A program made the translations under genes and the position numbers. The notes under the pieces are model-generated. The model was not told the origin of the DNA. It ran no database searches and saw nothing but the letters and a program-made list of their open reading frames with translations. Shown here one piece after another: positions 12,236-23,595 of a stretch of DNA of 64,000 nt; the stretch's first letter is position 1, and each line of letters opens with the position of its first letter. This stretch comes from Amoebophrya sp. A120 (Eukaryota; Sar; Dinophyceae; Syndiniales; Amoebophryaceae): assembly GCA_905178155.1 (NCBI GenBank), contig CAJINV010000003.1:11582733-11646732 (forward strand), read 5' to 3'.

Positions 12236-14776
12236 TTATTCTGTAAATATCTTTCTTCGCAGCTGGGCGACCTCACCAATATTCGAATCGAAGTTTACCT
12301 TCAGTGGCTTTATCGACCTAGTATGTCTGCCTCAACCTGTGAACAGCCGAAACCGGGATAAAGCGACCTTGAATAGAAATTGAAGTTCCGAAACCGAATA
12401 CAATCGCAATTTCATCAAGTAGTGATTAGGTATATCATTGCTGTCGAGAAAGCTTGTAAGAGAGAATTGACCACAGTGCGTGTTCTCGTCGCACGCCAGC
12501 AATCATTCCTATACTCACCGACACTTCGCCTGGAGTCGCTTATTTCTCTCCGTCTCCTCGAGTAATCGCCGGATCAACTCTTCGTTTTCCGCCTTGGCCG
12601 TGTCCGCCGTCCGCCGAAGCTGTTCAATCCGCGTGTCGAAAATAAGATCTGCTTCCGCGGACTTGTGTCGGATGGTTTCTAGTTCTAGTCCCGTGATTTT
12701 GTTCTGCAACTCGATTTCCTTCCACTCGGTAATCAGCGTCTCCTTTTCCACGGCAAACTCCTGCTGCAGTTCCGTGTTCAGCAATTCCAGCCTTTTTACC
12801 TCGTACTTGATCTCGTCCAGCTGCTGTGACTTCTCATTTATCGCCACGGAAAAAGTATCGCCCAGCATGTATGACTACAACGTGCAGTAGCAGAGCCAAA
12901 GTCTCTATTCATTCTAGGAAGGGCAAGGGCTCTTGCTTCCTCTTCGAGAATATTCAGTGCGTGAAAGAAAAATCTGTCATGCAAAAAAAGTCATCGCCGT
13001 TCGATACTTGTCCTCCTCCAAGGGATATCATTTTCCTGCTTTTTCCGGGCCTCCAGCTTCAGCTTCGTTTCCTTTTTCAGCAAAACGCATTCTTCCTGTT
13101 TTATCAAATTTTGCTCGTCGAAATTCGTGTGTTTCTCCGATAATTCCTTGTCGTACCTGTCTAACCGCTCGAATTCCGCCCGGACCTTTTCGTACCGGAG
13201 CAGCAGTTTTTCCATGGCCTCGGTCTGGTCGTCCCGGATGCGCTTTATCTTTTCGAACTTCTCCGTTTCTTGCTTCAGTTTCTCCTCCTTTTCGTCCATT
13301 TTCTCCTTCAAAACGCCCAACTCGTAGGACGCTTCGTTCTGAAACCGCTTGTAGGCCAGCTGCTCCAGGTTAAGGAGATGTTTCATCTCCAAAAAGTCCG
13401 CCTCAATCTTGTTCTCGTACTCCTTCACACTGCAATCCCGCAGGACTAAAGGGGCGAGAAATTTCTCCGGCTGGTGCTTCGACTGTTGCGAGGATGCTGG
13501 TACTCCTGCGCCGGATCTGCCACCTGAAAGAGCTTTACTCTTGGCGCCTGAAGTAAGCTGCTGCTGTGCCCCCGTATTGTTGGACGAAAGTGTCGCGGTC
13601 ATAGCTTCCTGCAGCGATTTGGTGTGCGCCACCGCTGCGGTCAACAGTCTCGCATCTGCAGCTGAGGTCGATGAGCTCCTCTGGATTTTATTTGTCGTTC
13701 CTGTTGCACCACCAACGAGGGACGTAGATGTTGTGCCTCCGGCCGTGCCAGCCGCCAGACTGCTACTCGGCTTCGTGTTTTTTCCTGTCAATGCACCGCC
13801 ACTGGAAGATGATCCTGGCGGTCCCGTGGTTCTTGGTGGAAACGCAATTTTCTTTTTCGGGTTCATCTGCGTCGAATTCTCCCCTACTTTATTTTTCAGC
13901 AGCTTCATCCTTCTTCCTGCGAGTGCCGTCCCGGGCGTTGCGAGCTGGAGGTCGATAGTGTCGGCCCCAACCAGAGGTCGCGGACCATTCGGGTGGTCCG
14001 TCGCCGTTCCGTTCTTGTCAAGAACCTCGTGCTTGACCTGCTGCAACACCGCTTCCGCCTTCTCGCTGATTGCATTTTCGACCAGAGACAGGTTCAAGTT
14101 CAAAAACTCCTCCTCCTTGCCACTCGCGGACGGTGCACTGCCCACTTTCAACACCGCGCTTTCGGTCAACAACATCCCCCCGCCGCCCCCGGTGGTTGTG
14201 CCTCCTATCTCCGAGATTTGCAGCGTCCCGCCCAGGGCGCCCAGCCGCTGGCTTGTGGGGGTCTGGGCCGCGAAATCCGTCCCGGAGCCGCCGCCACCGC
14301 CGCCAGGAAGGATAATTTGGTTGATGGTCGTGGTGGAAAAGTCGGTTTGTAGGGGTGCCGGTGGGTCGAGCTCCTGGATCGTGCTGTAGTCGTTCATGCG
14401 GGTTAGGTTGTTGTGGTGCGCCCCGTATCAACTGTAAAAATGTCTGGGTCTGGAAACTTGTGATGCTGGTTGGCGTATCATGAGGCGGCCACAAGTGCTG
14501 GCTTAGCATGACAAGTTTCTGAGCTTCGAGGTGTTGCCTATTCTGCATGACAAACTACGTTTCTGCATGACAAAAAAAACGGGGCTCTTGGGTGACGTGC
14601 ATGACAGACTTTGGGGTCATGCTGGCAGAGCATGACAGACCTTCCATTCTTCCAGACCCAGACATTTTTACAATCCATACCCCGCTGGTGCAGAGAGACG
14701 CCGAGTACTGCTCATCCTCGGCATTGGACGAGGAAATCACGCGGTTCCAAGGCGTCTGCGGGTTAGAGGAAACCAT
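12236..14776 (-). CDS. Coiled-coil protein with Gly/Ser/Thr-rich N-terminal half
   Basis: The start is MVSSNPQTPWNRV at 14776. Removing the introner at 14426-14679 joins LCTSG in frame to AHHNNLTRMNDYS and a long exon (to about 13015). The first half of that exon is low-complexity Gly/Ser/Thr/Ala. The second half is a strongly charged coiled coil (KLKQETEKFEKIKRIRDDQ and similar heptads). A second coiled-coil exon (12519 to about 12868) ends QAKCR at a clear GTGAGT donor. That joins through a TACTAG acceptor to a final exon, 12236-12317, ending QLRRKIFTE and a stop. The intron at about 12869-13012 has no obvious GT..AG ends. Family unknown; centrosomal or ciliary coiled-coil proteins look similar, but composition alone cannot show this. 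Length is roughly 640 residues. Confidence 0.75.
14426..14679. mobile_element. Introner, TGTCTGGGTCTGG family, in the coiled-coil gene
   Basis: The terminal inverted repeats read TATCAACTGTAAAAATG at the left and CATTTTTACAATCCATA at the right, each followed inward by GTCTGGGTCTGG or its complement. The perfect 5-bp direct repeat CCCCG flanks both ends. The 254-bp element sits inside the first coding exon. Removing it with one repeat copy fuses LCTSG to AHHNNL without a frameshift. Internal GCATGACA words are typical of the family. Confidence 0.92.
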
Positions 14777-15361
14777 ATTGTGATAAAAATTGTCCTGAGA
14801 ATTTACTATGCTCCTCCAGCGCCTGGTGGTGAGTGCAACAAACTTATTCGCTTCGAATGATATCAGTGTGGGCTAGCAGACAGTGAAACGACCTCTTCGC
14901 CGACGTCGACGTCGTCGTCCTTCTTCATGTCGTATAACATCGCACACTACTCAAAGCAGCGTCTGCGAAATTCATGCAGCTGGTAGTGTGTAAATACAAG
15001 CACTCGTAATTTCAATTAAGTAAAGGTAGAACTCTTTCAACATAGACGCCCGCGGCAGAATGCAATGTTGACAAAAAGACTGTACGGAAGATGAGCCTTA
15101 CGGTACAAGATTTTGGTTCTCCATCTCCAAGCTCAAAGAAAACGAATCATGGCTAGTTATCATCCGCTAGTACAGGCTTTGTTACATACTTCTCTTCTGG
15201 CTGCTTGAGTGCAGGCAGCAACAGGAAGGAACTGCAGACGCCGCATCTCTCTCTCTCTCACTCAACACTGTGTGCAAGAAGATAACTTTTAGACACCATG
15301 GAAAAGTGAGCGGACCACGAGGAACAGACAAAAACGAACGTCATGGACATAGAACCGCACT
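14777..15361. other. Upstream flank of the coiled-coil gene, no gene recognised
   Basis: No coding exon could be supported. The interval includes a TC microsatellite near 15248-15260 and probably contains the promoter of the coiled-coil gene. Confidence 0.4.
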
Positions 15362-15570
15362 CACTGCCTCCATGACAGGAAACCGCGTGCTATTGAGGCA
15401 CGCATCCCGAGAAACCACTAAGATTTCTTACTGACAAAGCGTAAAAACAAAGGCTTCCGTTTTCCAGTATCGGAATCACCGGCACGTCACACCACGTAGT
15501 AGAGCAGGAGCAATTATTGCACCCAGAGAGCAGTTTCGGATTTCAATGCAAAACCATACGCGAATTAGAT
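15362..15570. repeat. Duplicated segment, copy 1 (partner 16131-16352)
   Basis: Both copies share CTGCCTCCATG.CAGGAAACC, a long stretch around TATTGAGGCACGCATCC, and TTTCGGATTTCAATGCAAAACC, with substitutions and small indels between them. Together they bracket the mosaic at 15655-16130. Confidence 0.8.
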
Positions 15571-15654
15571 TGCGGTCCCTGCATACGACCAAGCACAGTA
15601 GACACGACCTCCACCCTGCTCGCTAACAACGTGGAGTTTTAGCAAATCAAAAAG

Positions 15655-16130
15655 CTAAGGCCACGCCACCAAGTCGTTGTCCAATTCCATCGCACGGAAA
15701 TCGAACTTTATCCTGGCTGGTGTCTTCACAACAGAGGTCGTGCGACTCCTGTCCACGTGGTCACAACAGCAGTTGTTTAGTGTAGCTGCTGGTGCCGTTC
15801 TTCTTCTTGCGTGCAGATCTTCTCTTGTGGTACTTCGAGCAAGTTTCAATTCTACCCTTGCCTTTGCTCGTCAGAAGTATTTGTGAAAAGCTGCAAAAAT
15901 GCCGTTGCAGTACGTAAGTGAATTCAGGTCGATATTTCAATTCTCGTCGCGGGGTAAGTAGTAAGTACTTTTTGAATTTGATTCAGCCTCAATTTTGTTC
16001 TCGTACTCCTTCACACTGCAATCCCGCAGGACTAAAGGGGCAAGAAATTTCTCCGGCTGGTGGTGCTTCGACTGTTGCGAGGATGCTGGTACACCTGCGC
16101 CGGCTCTGCCGCCTGACGAAGCTTTACTCT
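15655..16130. repeat. Mosaic of three copied segments
   Basis: Three pieces lie end to end in the same orientation as their sources. 15655-15717 copies 16434-16496, the last codons and stop of the methyltransferase gene. 15717-15991 copies 10764-11039, upstream of the membrane-protein gene. 15986-16130 copies about 13400-13540, coding sequence inside the coiled-coil gene. The second junction has a shared GCCT. The copied gene ends are truncated and should be treated as pseudogene fragments. Confidence 0.85.
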
Positions 16131-16352
16131 TACTGCCTCCATGGCAGGAAACCGCGTGCTATTGAGGCACGCATCCAGAGAAACCACTAAAATTTCTTAT
16201 TCTTACAACTGACAGAGCGTAGAAACAAGGGCTTCCGTTTTCCAGTATCGCAATCACCGGCATGTCACACCACGTGGGAGAACAGGAGCAACTGCATCCA
16301 GACAGCAGTTTCGGATTTCAATGCAAAACCAAACGCGAAGATTGCAGCTCCT
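16131..16352. repeat. Duplicated segment, copy 2 (partner 15362-15570)
   Basis: This is the second copy of the segment at 15362-15570. It contains a small insertion (TTCTTACAA region near 16198-16206) relative to copy 1. It lies immediately downstream of the methyltransferase stop codon. Confidence 0.8.
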
Positions 16353-16433
16353 GCAGAAAAAGCACAGCAGATGACACCACCAGGACCAGCCACCACCAAC
16401 ACCAACGTGAATATCAAGAAAGTCACGAAGGTT

Positions 16434-19400
16434 CTAAGGCCACGCCACCAAGTCGTTGTCCAATTCCATTGCACGGAAATCGAACTTTATCTTGTGATAC
16501 TTCTCCATCTCTTCCTCATCGTTTTTGTTCAACCACGGATGCAAACTGCCCATCGTCGGGATGCGGGGAAGGAAAGATAAAGAAGACGATTTGTGCCCAT
16601 CTTCCCGTTCACTTTCAGTGTTTGAAACTGCTGGTTCTTTCTGTTGCTGTTCCTCCAGCACACTTTGGTTCTCCTCGTCCGCTCCCGTTTCGAAATTCTT
16701 CCACACCCAGCCCGCACAGGACGTGAACAGCCGACAGATGGAATCTCTTTTTGTTCCAGACGTTGGTCCTCGTGAGGGACGACTCGGACTACCATTGGGG
16801 GTATTTCTACCAGCATGACCCGCATCGTTCTCATCGGATGAAACGTCGACCATCGCCACGTCAAAACAACGGCATCCGGCAGCGAGGTTTTGAAAGCACT
16901 TTTTCGCGCACAGGATGTAATCCCGGTCGTTCTGTACTTTAATACTGTGTTTGCGGGACGATGGAGTTGCACCTAGACCTTCTTCCTCTACCGCGTCATG
17001 AAACAAGCCGGTTCTTGCAGGGAAATGCGAGTCCAAAGCGGTCCAGAACTCATTTTCTGAGGATTCAATATTTTGCGCAGTTTGGCTTTGGGCCTCCTCG
17101 ACGGCCAGTTGTTTCGAGAACCTCGTATCCCACTGAACGTGCTGGTAGTGAATCGCGGTCCAGACGCCCAACCCCAGCGCTTTCAGCAGATCGGCCTGCC
17201 AGGTGACGAACTCCTGGGACTCGACGCTTTTTTCGTCCGAGTAGTCTTCCAGAGAGGAGTATCAAATGTAAAAATGTCTGGGTCTGGAAGATTGCAACTT
17301 GTCATGCTGTCTTTGGAAGGTAAAAAAAATCTGTATTGCATGACCAGCATGAGGAGTTCAGCTTGTGCTACAACGCGGAGCGCGCGTTTCTCATGGGGAA
17401 TACGCATCAGAAGGCCCATTAAAAATCTGTGATGGTCGGCCGGGCATTACAGACATCATGGGTTATGCAAAATATACATGACAAACCTGGCAATCTTCCA
17501 GACCCAGACATTTTTACACTTGATAAGGAGAACTTCGCGACATCGTAGCCGTGCTTGTATTGTAGCAAGTCGACGATGGCGCCCCCGACGGAGGCAGATC
17601 TCCGATGAACATCCAGGTGATCTGGCTTTTTTAAAATGTTCTGGTCCTCTTTCTTCAGAGCAACATGAAGGTGGCCGTCGTGCTCAGCAGGACCAACAAC
17701 ATTGGTGTGTGTTTCTGCTGGTGTAGGTTCTTGATCTTCTTGGCCCGCGGCTTCCAAAATTGGTGGATACACCGTCCGCGCAATCGCAGAATCCAACTCG
17801 ACAACAACCAGTGGGCGATGGGTTTTTAATATCTTCTCCGCAGACTTCAACACCTTCAACGCGTGCCCCTCTGTGTCGATTTTGATCAGGCAGACAGAGG
17901 GACGTCGAGAGTCTGCATCTGCGTCTGGTGTCTTATCGTTGGCATTCTTTTTCGAATTTGAACGGCCAACGTATTCCTCGAAGATCTCGTCCAAGGATCT
18001 CACCGCAACGGGTATTTTCCTCCTGACCTCCGTCGGCGCCACCTTGTTATCGGACAACACGGACTGCAAGTAGTCCACTTCTCGACTGTTCTTGGCCTGC
18101 TCGTCGCTGTAGATTGCGCTCTGCCCGGTTTCCTCGGGACGCTCGTACAGGTAGGCAATGTTTCTTCTCTCGGAGGAAACCATGTCGGTGCCGTCCTCAG
18201 AAAAAGTTCTTGCTGACGTTGATTCTTCTTCTACATCGCCAATCGCCGCAGGGACAACTGTGATGCGACCATGAGCTGCCGCGTGATGACCGGGTCGACG
18301 TGCTCCTTCTCCTCCTTCATCACTAGTATTTGTGTATTGAAATTGATGACCATTTGTTCTGCGATCTTTGTAAGAGAAGTCTCCTATCGACCCCAGCAAG
18401 TTCCCGACGTTCTCCGGATGCGGCTCGACGGCTAGCACGTTGTAACCCAGTGCGTTTGCAAGATACAAACTGTACCCGCCGACATTCGCCCCGACGTCGA
18501 TAATGGTGTTGCAGGAGGATGATGGCTCACTCGTCTTCGTAGTTCTTCCAGTTGTATGATTCTTAAACTCGGTCAGCAACTTTTTAAAATTGCTGCTTCC
18601 TGACAAATATGCATTGCAAAAATGTCTGGGTCTGGAAGATTTCTAGACTTGTCATGCAGGTTTTGCATGAGTCTTGATGTATGTCATGCGTGCCCTAGAA
18701 TCACAGATTTTCTGAGGGCTTCTTGATGCCTATTCCGCATGACAAATGCCATCTCCGCGTAGCAAAAATCGCACTCCCTTTACTGCTCATGCAATACAGA
18801 TTTTTTTGCAATCCAAATGCAGCATCACAAGTTCCAATCTTCCAGACCCAGACACTTTTACATTTGATAACAAATACCCCTTCGCGCGGAACCCGCCGTT
18901 TTGCAGTTCGAAGTCTAGTATCAATTGTAAAAATGTCTGGGTCTGGAAGAGTCCGAACTTGTGCTGCTGCATTTGGATTCCAAAAAAATCTGTATTGCAT
19001 GACCAGCAAAGGGAATGCAATTTTGGCTACGCGAAGAGGGCATTTGTCATGCGGAATAGGTATCGCGAAGCCCTCAAAATGTCTGCGATGTTAGGGCATG
19101 CATCACAGACATCATGGCCCATGCAAAACGTGCATGACAAGTCTCAGAATCTTCCAGACCTAGACATTTTTACATTTGATATCCAGTCGTTGGTCGCTGG
19201 CGCACTGGAGGTACTGCTCGGCCGGCCGTTCCACGATGCCCCGCACTTTCACCGCAGAGGAGTTCTCGGGGCACGTGGAGTGGGAGAAGAGCAGAAGCTG
19301 GATCTCGTGCAACGTGTAGACGAACAGCGTGAAGAGAAACTCGGTGGGGGTGTAGGAGGAGGTGCTGATGTGGGCTTGCTGAGTCATGATTTTCGGAGTT

Positions 19401-22226
19401 GTTCGCTGCCTGCTTCTCGCCCTCGTTTCCTCCGATGTAGCTGCAGCAGCTTTTGATCGTGCTTGTTCTGCATCACCGTGGTCAGGATCATCTGCATCAG
19501 CATGCTGACTCTGCATGACAAACTCTCCCACGACGTCGTCATCCGGCAGAAGAGAGAAAAACCGGAACTCCTCCTCGCTGCCGCCACGCGCAGCCGGCTG
19601 GAGCACCGCCTCGTCTCTGGCAACGAGACACTGCAGGGTCTTCTCGAGAAGCAGAGAAAGTTCCTCCGGGACAGCAGTTTTTGAAGAAAAAGGACTAGTA
19701 CCGGAGAGCAGTTCATCATCTCCAAAGTTTACATTCCTTCTGCCCGCTCGTCGCAGCTCCGGAAACCGTTTCAGGTACGCGATGTAGAGGAACAAATCCT
19801 TCATTCCGCAATATTCCCGCGCGTCGGAAAAGTAGACAACGGAGCTGCGGCCGGCGAAAATAGAAGTTGTATCCGGAGATTTATTATTCTCTGCTTGCTC
19901 TACTTCGTCCTGCTTCCGTTGTTCCGCTCGTCTTACTCGCGCCGCGTGTGCCAGCCGCCTCCGGGTCACTCGCTGGATCAGAAGTTGGTCTTCGTGATCA
20001 TCTGCGCTCCCGGGGTGATCTTCCAGAACTTCGCGTTCCCTACTTCGCTTTAGATTTCTACCGCCATGATCCTCTCCGCCCCTTTCCCTCCTGAGCAGCA
20101 GCTTCCGCTCTACCACCTCTGCAACTTCCAGATCCGAAAACCGCTCTGGCGAATTCTTCGACGTCGACGAGTCGTAAACTTTCAACATCTCTTTCAACTT
20201 CGAAAGAAAGTCTTCCGCTTTCCGCCGGTGAATAGCCTTTACCCGTTTTTGCACCTCTTTCGCAGCCTGCTCGATATGATCTGCGGCTCCTTGCGAGGTA
20301 GAAGATGGAACTACTTCTGACTTATCGGTTTTTTCCTTTTCGTCCTTTTCTTGGTTCTCGAGGTCCTCGTCCAGGTCCACTCGCGCGACTTCATACGCCG
20401 CATCAATCACGGACCCGAGGTAGTTGTTATACCCACAATGGTAGCCGTCGAGGGCGGGAAGCAGTTCCGCTAAAGATCCATTCTCTTCGAGCAAGGGATG
20501 AAGAACAACAGGCGGGTTGAAATGCAAATGATTTATTTCAACATTATTGCCACTGTCGCTGCCTGGGCTCATCTCGGTGCCGTCTGCCTCAAACAGCATA
20601 TTTCCACGTTCAGCAACGTGATCAAAATACTGGATTTTTTCGCTACTTCTTTCCATCCTCCGCACGGCCTCCTCTAAAACGCTGATGATCTGAAATCTAT
20701 GGGAGTGTCAGGATTGAAATCGTCAAAGTTGAAATGATTTGTCATGCTAAACCGACCGAAACCACTACACAACCTGTAAGGGCACCTCACCGCAGATGGT
20801 TCGGCCACCAGGTCGTGGAGTCAGGCGGACCGAAGCCATCACCATCATCCTCGGGCACATGATCCCACTTACGCCAACTTTTCCTTACTTTCGCACACAG
20901 TCCTCACTTCGCCAATTTTTTTTTCAGGCTCCCGCACCCCCTCGGGCTAGTAGGTACGTGGTCCCAACATGCGTTTAACGTTCGCCAACGGTCCTTACTT
21001 TGCGCCAACAAACCATACTTTTCGCCATGTCATGCATAAAATGCTATACAAAAAGTGGCTCTATTGCAGAGGACGCACGGGAGGCAGATTATAGTCCTGC
21101 TAAGGGTCAAAAGTTGGACTGCTGACTAGCATGACAGAAGGCAGCTCATTTGCCCTAAACCGCATGACAGACTCGCTTCCAGGACCGGGAAAATTTGTCA
21201 TGCACCGACTACAAACTGTAGGTCTAACTGGTATCCGTTTTATGCATGACAAACTATTTCTACTTTGACGATTTCAAACCTGACGCTTCCATAAAATCTC
21301 CCAACGTTGTACAAGGCCGCCCCGAACAGCGGCCAGGTCGATTGCAAAATGGAGGTTACGACGGACAGAAGGCAGTCGGCGTAGAAAGATTTGTAGAAGA
21401 AGTGCTTTTTATTTTTGTGTCGAAAAACTCGATGATGGTGTTCGCGTGGTGATTCATCGTTAATATCCCGCTCAGCTCTCCTCGCCTGCTCGTTGATCAA
21501 CCCTTGGTCTACTTCCGCGTCGAAATCAACATCTTCGTCCACTTCATCTTCGTCGTAGTACGCGTGGTCTTGTCCGGATTCCAGGAAGGAAAACAGCAAG
21601 TTAATCTCTTCCGCCCCGACGGCGGGGTAATTCGCGGCGAATTGGTTCATGGCCGCATCCCACTGCTCCTGGTTCTGCAGCCGCGGCACGTCGTGCAGCA
21701 ATCGTCGGAGGAAACTGCTGGTGAACATGGGAGAGGAAGACCTTTTACTTGCGCTTCCACTACTAGTTGCGTCATCGGCCTGCTGCTGTGCTCGTTGTCC
21801 CTCCCTCCCGGCGTGGTTCAGCTGCTCCAACAGGACGTCCAGATATCTCCCACTCCCCTGTCTCGCTCTTCCCCCGTCAAACGAATTCACCCGTTCCAAA
21901 AAATTGCACTTCCCGAAAAATCCCGCGCGGGCCAGACTCCGGTCGACTTCGCGCAGATAGGAACGGAGCGGGCGGACCCGGAGGGGAGCGACGGCCAGGT
22001 GGAAAGAAGGACGAAGGGATAGCTGCTCTTGCGGAGAAGCAGTAGTGGCAGCAGCACGTTGAAGATCACGGTCATCTGGTGGAGCCTGATCGGTCAACCT
22101 AAAGCTATTCCCCTTCGACATGAAAAACAGCAGTCGAAAGTTTGCCAGGTCGTCGTAAGCTTGGCCGGCCATGAGATTAAATGTGACTTCGCCGACCCAG
22201 CAGGTTATGGAAGGGCAAATATGGTT
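16434..22226 (-). CDS. FkbM-type SAM-dependent methyltransferase, large multidomain protein
   Basis: Exons read right to left at about 21294-22226, 19182-20697, 18870-18918, 17526-18607 and 16434-17259, separated by four introners whose removal keeps one frame throughout. The methyltransferase core is in the 17.5-18.6 kb exon. It has SAM-binding motif I (IIDVGANVGGYSLYLANALG), an acidic strand end (LAVEPHPENV), then the FkbM hallmark LIKIDTEGHALKVLKSAEKI and VVVELD. FkbM enzymes O-methylate small molecules or sugars; the substrate here is unknown. The roughly 800 residues before the core are charged and low-complexity (RR, EE, Ser runs) with no recognised domain, and a 245-residue tail follows. 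The stop at 16434 is in VAWP-stop. The gene probably extends upstream into 22432-23595, but that intron has no clear ends. Confidence 0.82.
17260..17525. mobile_element. Introner, TGTCTGGGTCTGG family, in the methyltransferase gene
   Basis: It begins TATCAAATGTAAAAATG and ends TTTTTACACTTGATA, with GTCTGGGTCTGGAAGA and its complement just inside. The perfect direct repeat AGGAG flanks it. Removing it with one repeat copy fuses AKFS to SLEDYSDE in frame. The internal block with AAAATCTGTATTGCATGACC is shared with the elements at 18608 (opposite orientation) and 18919. Length is 266 bp. Confidence 0.95.
18608..18869. mobile_element. Introner, TGTCTGGGTCTGG family, inverted relative to its neighbour
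   Basis: The left end is TATGCATTGCAAAAATG and the right end CATTTGATA, so the two termini come from the two subtypes of the family. The 5-bp direct repeat ACAAA is perfect. Its interior is an inverted copy of the element at 18919-19181 (both carry GGAATAGG/CCTATTCC and the CTGTATTGCATGA word in opposite orientation). Removal fuses AKGYL to SGSSNFKK in frame. Confidence 0.95.
18919..19181. mobile_element. Introner, TGTCTGGGTCTGG family
   Basis: The ends are TATCAATTGTAAAAATG and CATTTTTACATTTGATA. The flanking direct repeats TCTAG and TCCAG differ by one base. Removal fuses DQRL to DFELQNGG in frame. Only a 49-base exon separates it from the inverted copy at 18608-18869. Length is 263 bp. 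Confidence 0.95.
20698..21293. mobile_element. Introner, TATGGGAGTGTCAGG family
   Basis: The left terminus TATGGGAGTGTCAGGATTG and the following AAATCGTCAAAGTTGAAAT are repeated inverted at the right end, which finishes GACGCTTCCATA. The perfect 5-bp direct repeat AAATC flanks it. At 596 bp it is longer than its relative at 57561-57794. Removal joins NVGRF to QIISVLEEAVRRMERSSEK in frame. GCATGACAA words recur inside, as in the other family. Confidence 0.93.
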
Positions 22227-22431
22227 TCATCCAGAGAAAGTTGTAGCACTTATTGTAGATGTGCCTTCTTTCATGACCACCCACTGGCTGCCATACGCCC
22301 CGGCTTCAACCATGCCAGGAAACAGGAAAAGCAAGCAAAAAATTTCTTGTCTTTATGATTTCTTCCTTGAAAAGCCATCGCAAACAATACTGCACTTCGC
22401 GACCCGGTGGACTCACAGTTTGCCTACATGT

Positions 22432-23595
22432 CTAACAAATCACGCTGTCATCCGCTTCCGCCCGTGCGCTCCACGACTGGTCGTCAAATTTCTCATCGAC
22501 TGTCCTCCGCTTGAGCTGCAAAAGCGACCCGGACTCGGACAGACGGCGCAATAAGGTTGAAGACTTTTTTCTACCGCTCATGCTGTAGTTTTCCACTAGT
22601 CGCACTGGTTCTCTCACCAAGTCGTGATTCTCGAGCAAGTCGCGGATAAGAATTCCATTTTCACTGCTAGAAGCACCTTCATCCGCGGCGTCAGCAATTA
22701 CCGCAACCTGTTTCCCAAGTTTCAACCTTCCACCCGAATACGAATCTGCTCCGCTCAAATGGAAAAATAACTCGTCGGCCACATTTCCAATCTCGTGCAC
22801 TGCTTTCCTGGCCAGCCTGGTTTTCGCTCGCCACGCGTACCACGCCGTTTGCACTTCGTCTGGAAAGTACTGGGGGGTAAAGGCCAAGGGTTTTTCCCCC
22901 GAGTCCTCCACCCCCATGAAGCCGTCGGTCAGAACCCCCTTGTCGCGGAACCTCCGGTATTTGTCGACGTGAAACCGGTACTTCTGCTGTAGCAACCGAA
23001 TCCCGTGCTCCCGCATCCGAAAAATGATCGGCGAGTCTTTCGCGCAGAAATCGGAATGGTCCACGACTTGGTAGTTAAGAGCTTGTTGTGAAGAGGCGGA
23101 GTCCTCGTCGGGTGGTTGCGGCGGAAGCAGCCCAAGTTCTTCCGCCTTTCGGTAATGATCCCAACTGACCGCACGGCGCACGCCCCGGAGCAGCTCCTTC
23201 GTGTAGGCGGATAGGGGTTTTGGAGGTTCCTCTTTCGGGTTCGATCCATCCACTCCTCCATCGGCTGTAAGAACTGTTGCGGCCGCTTCGTTTGAGATTT
23301 TTACGAACGAATCGTCTTCAATTAGCGTGCCTGTAGTTGTTCCTGGTGCTTGAAGGAAGACGCTAGTAGAGAGCAGCAGGGGCGGGAAGACGGAGCCGGA
23401 CGCAACTGGAAATATAATTCTGCACAAGGTGCAAAACACCGAGCTACTCCACATCATCTTTCTAGCCGATAAATGCGGACGCCTCGACTCTTCATCAACG
23501 GGAGATGATAAGTACAAACTGTGTACTGGATCACGAAGAAGTGCAGGCTGCCGTACTATTGCTAGCAAAATTTTTACATTTCTCCATAGCAACAT
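22432..23595 (-). CDS. Probable N-terminal part of the methyltransferase gene, or separate gene
   Basis: A 387-codon open frame begins MLLWRNVKILLAIVR. A second Met about 46 residues in (MMWSSSVFCTLCRIIFPV) starts a hydrophobic stretch through FPPLLLSTSVFLQAPG that resembles a signal peptide or anchor. The rest is well-mixed sequence (for example SAYTKELLRGVRRAVSWDHY and FMREHG-like segments) with no domain I recognise. The frame closes at 22432, about 200 bases from the first exon of the methyltransferase gene on the same strand. I could not find a matching GT..AG pair or introner ends between them (GTGATTTG at about 22438 is a possible donor). A continuous secretory-pathway protein is therefore plausible but unproven. 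Confidence 0.55.
   Translation of the reverse strand: MLLWRNVKILLAIVRQPALLRDPVHSLYLSSPVDEESRRPHLSARKMMWSSSVFCTLCRIIFPVASGSVFPPLLLSTSVFLQAPGTTTGTLIEDDSFVKISNEAAATVLTADGGVDGSNPKEEPPKPLSAYTKELLRGVRRAVSWDHYRKAEELGLLPPQPPDEDSASSQQALNYQVVDHSDFCAKDSPIIFRMREHGIRLLQQKYRFHVDKYRRFRDKGVLTDGFMGVEDSGEKPLAFTPQYFPDEVQTAWYAWRAKTRLARKAVHEIGNVADELFFHLSGADSYSGGRLKLGKQVAVIADAADEGASSSENGILIRDLLENHDLVREPVRLVENYSMSGRKKSSTLLRRLSESGSLLQLKRRTVDEKFDDQSWSARAEADDSVIC

Noticed and set aside
12869-13012. Intron of the coiled-coil gene as an introner
   Set aside because: The ends TATCGAAC and GTAGTCATA are not inverted repeats, and applying the 5-bp rule breaks the frame. The true boundaries remain unknown.
13409-14389. 326-codon plus-strand frame opposite the coiled-coil gene
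   Set aside because: It is antisense shadow of the Gly/Ser/Thr-rich exon. The minus-strand frame is supported by coiled-coil content and by in-frame joins on both sides.
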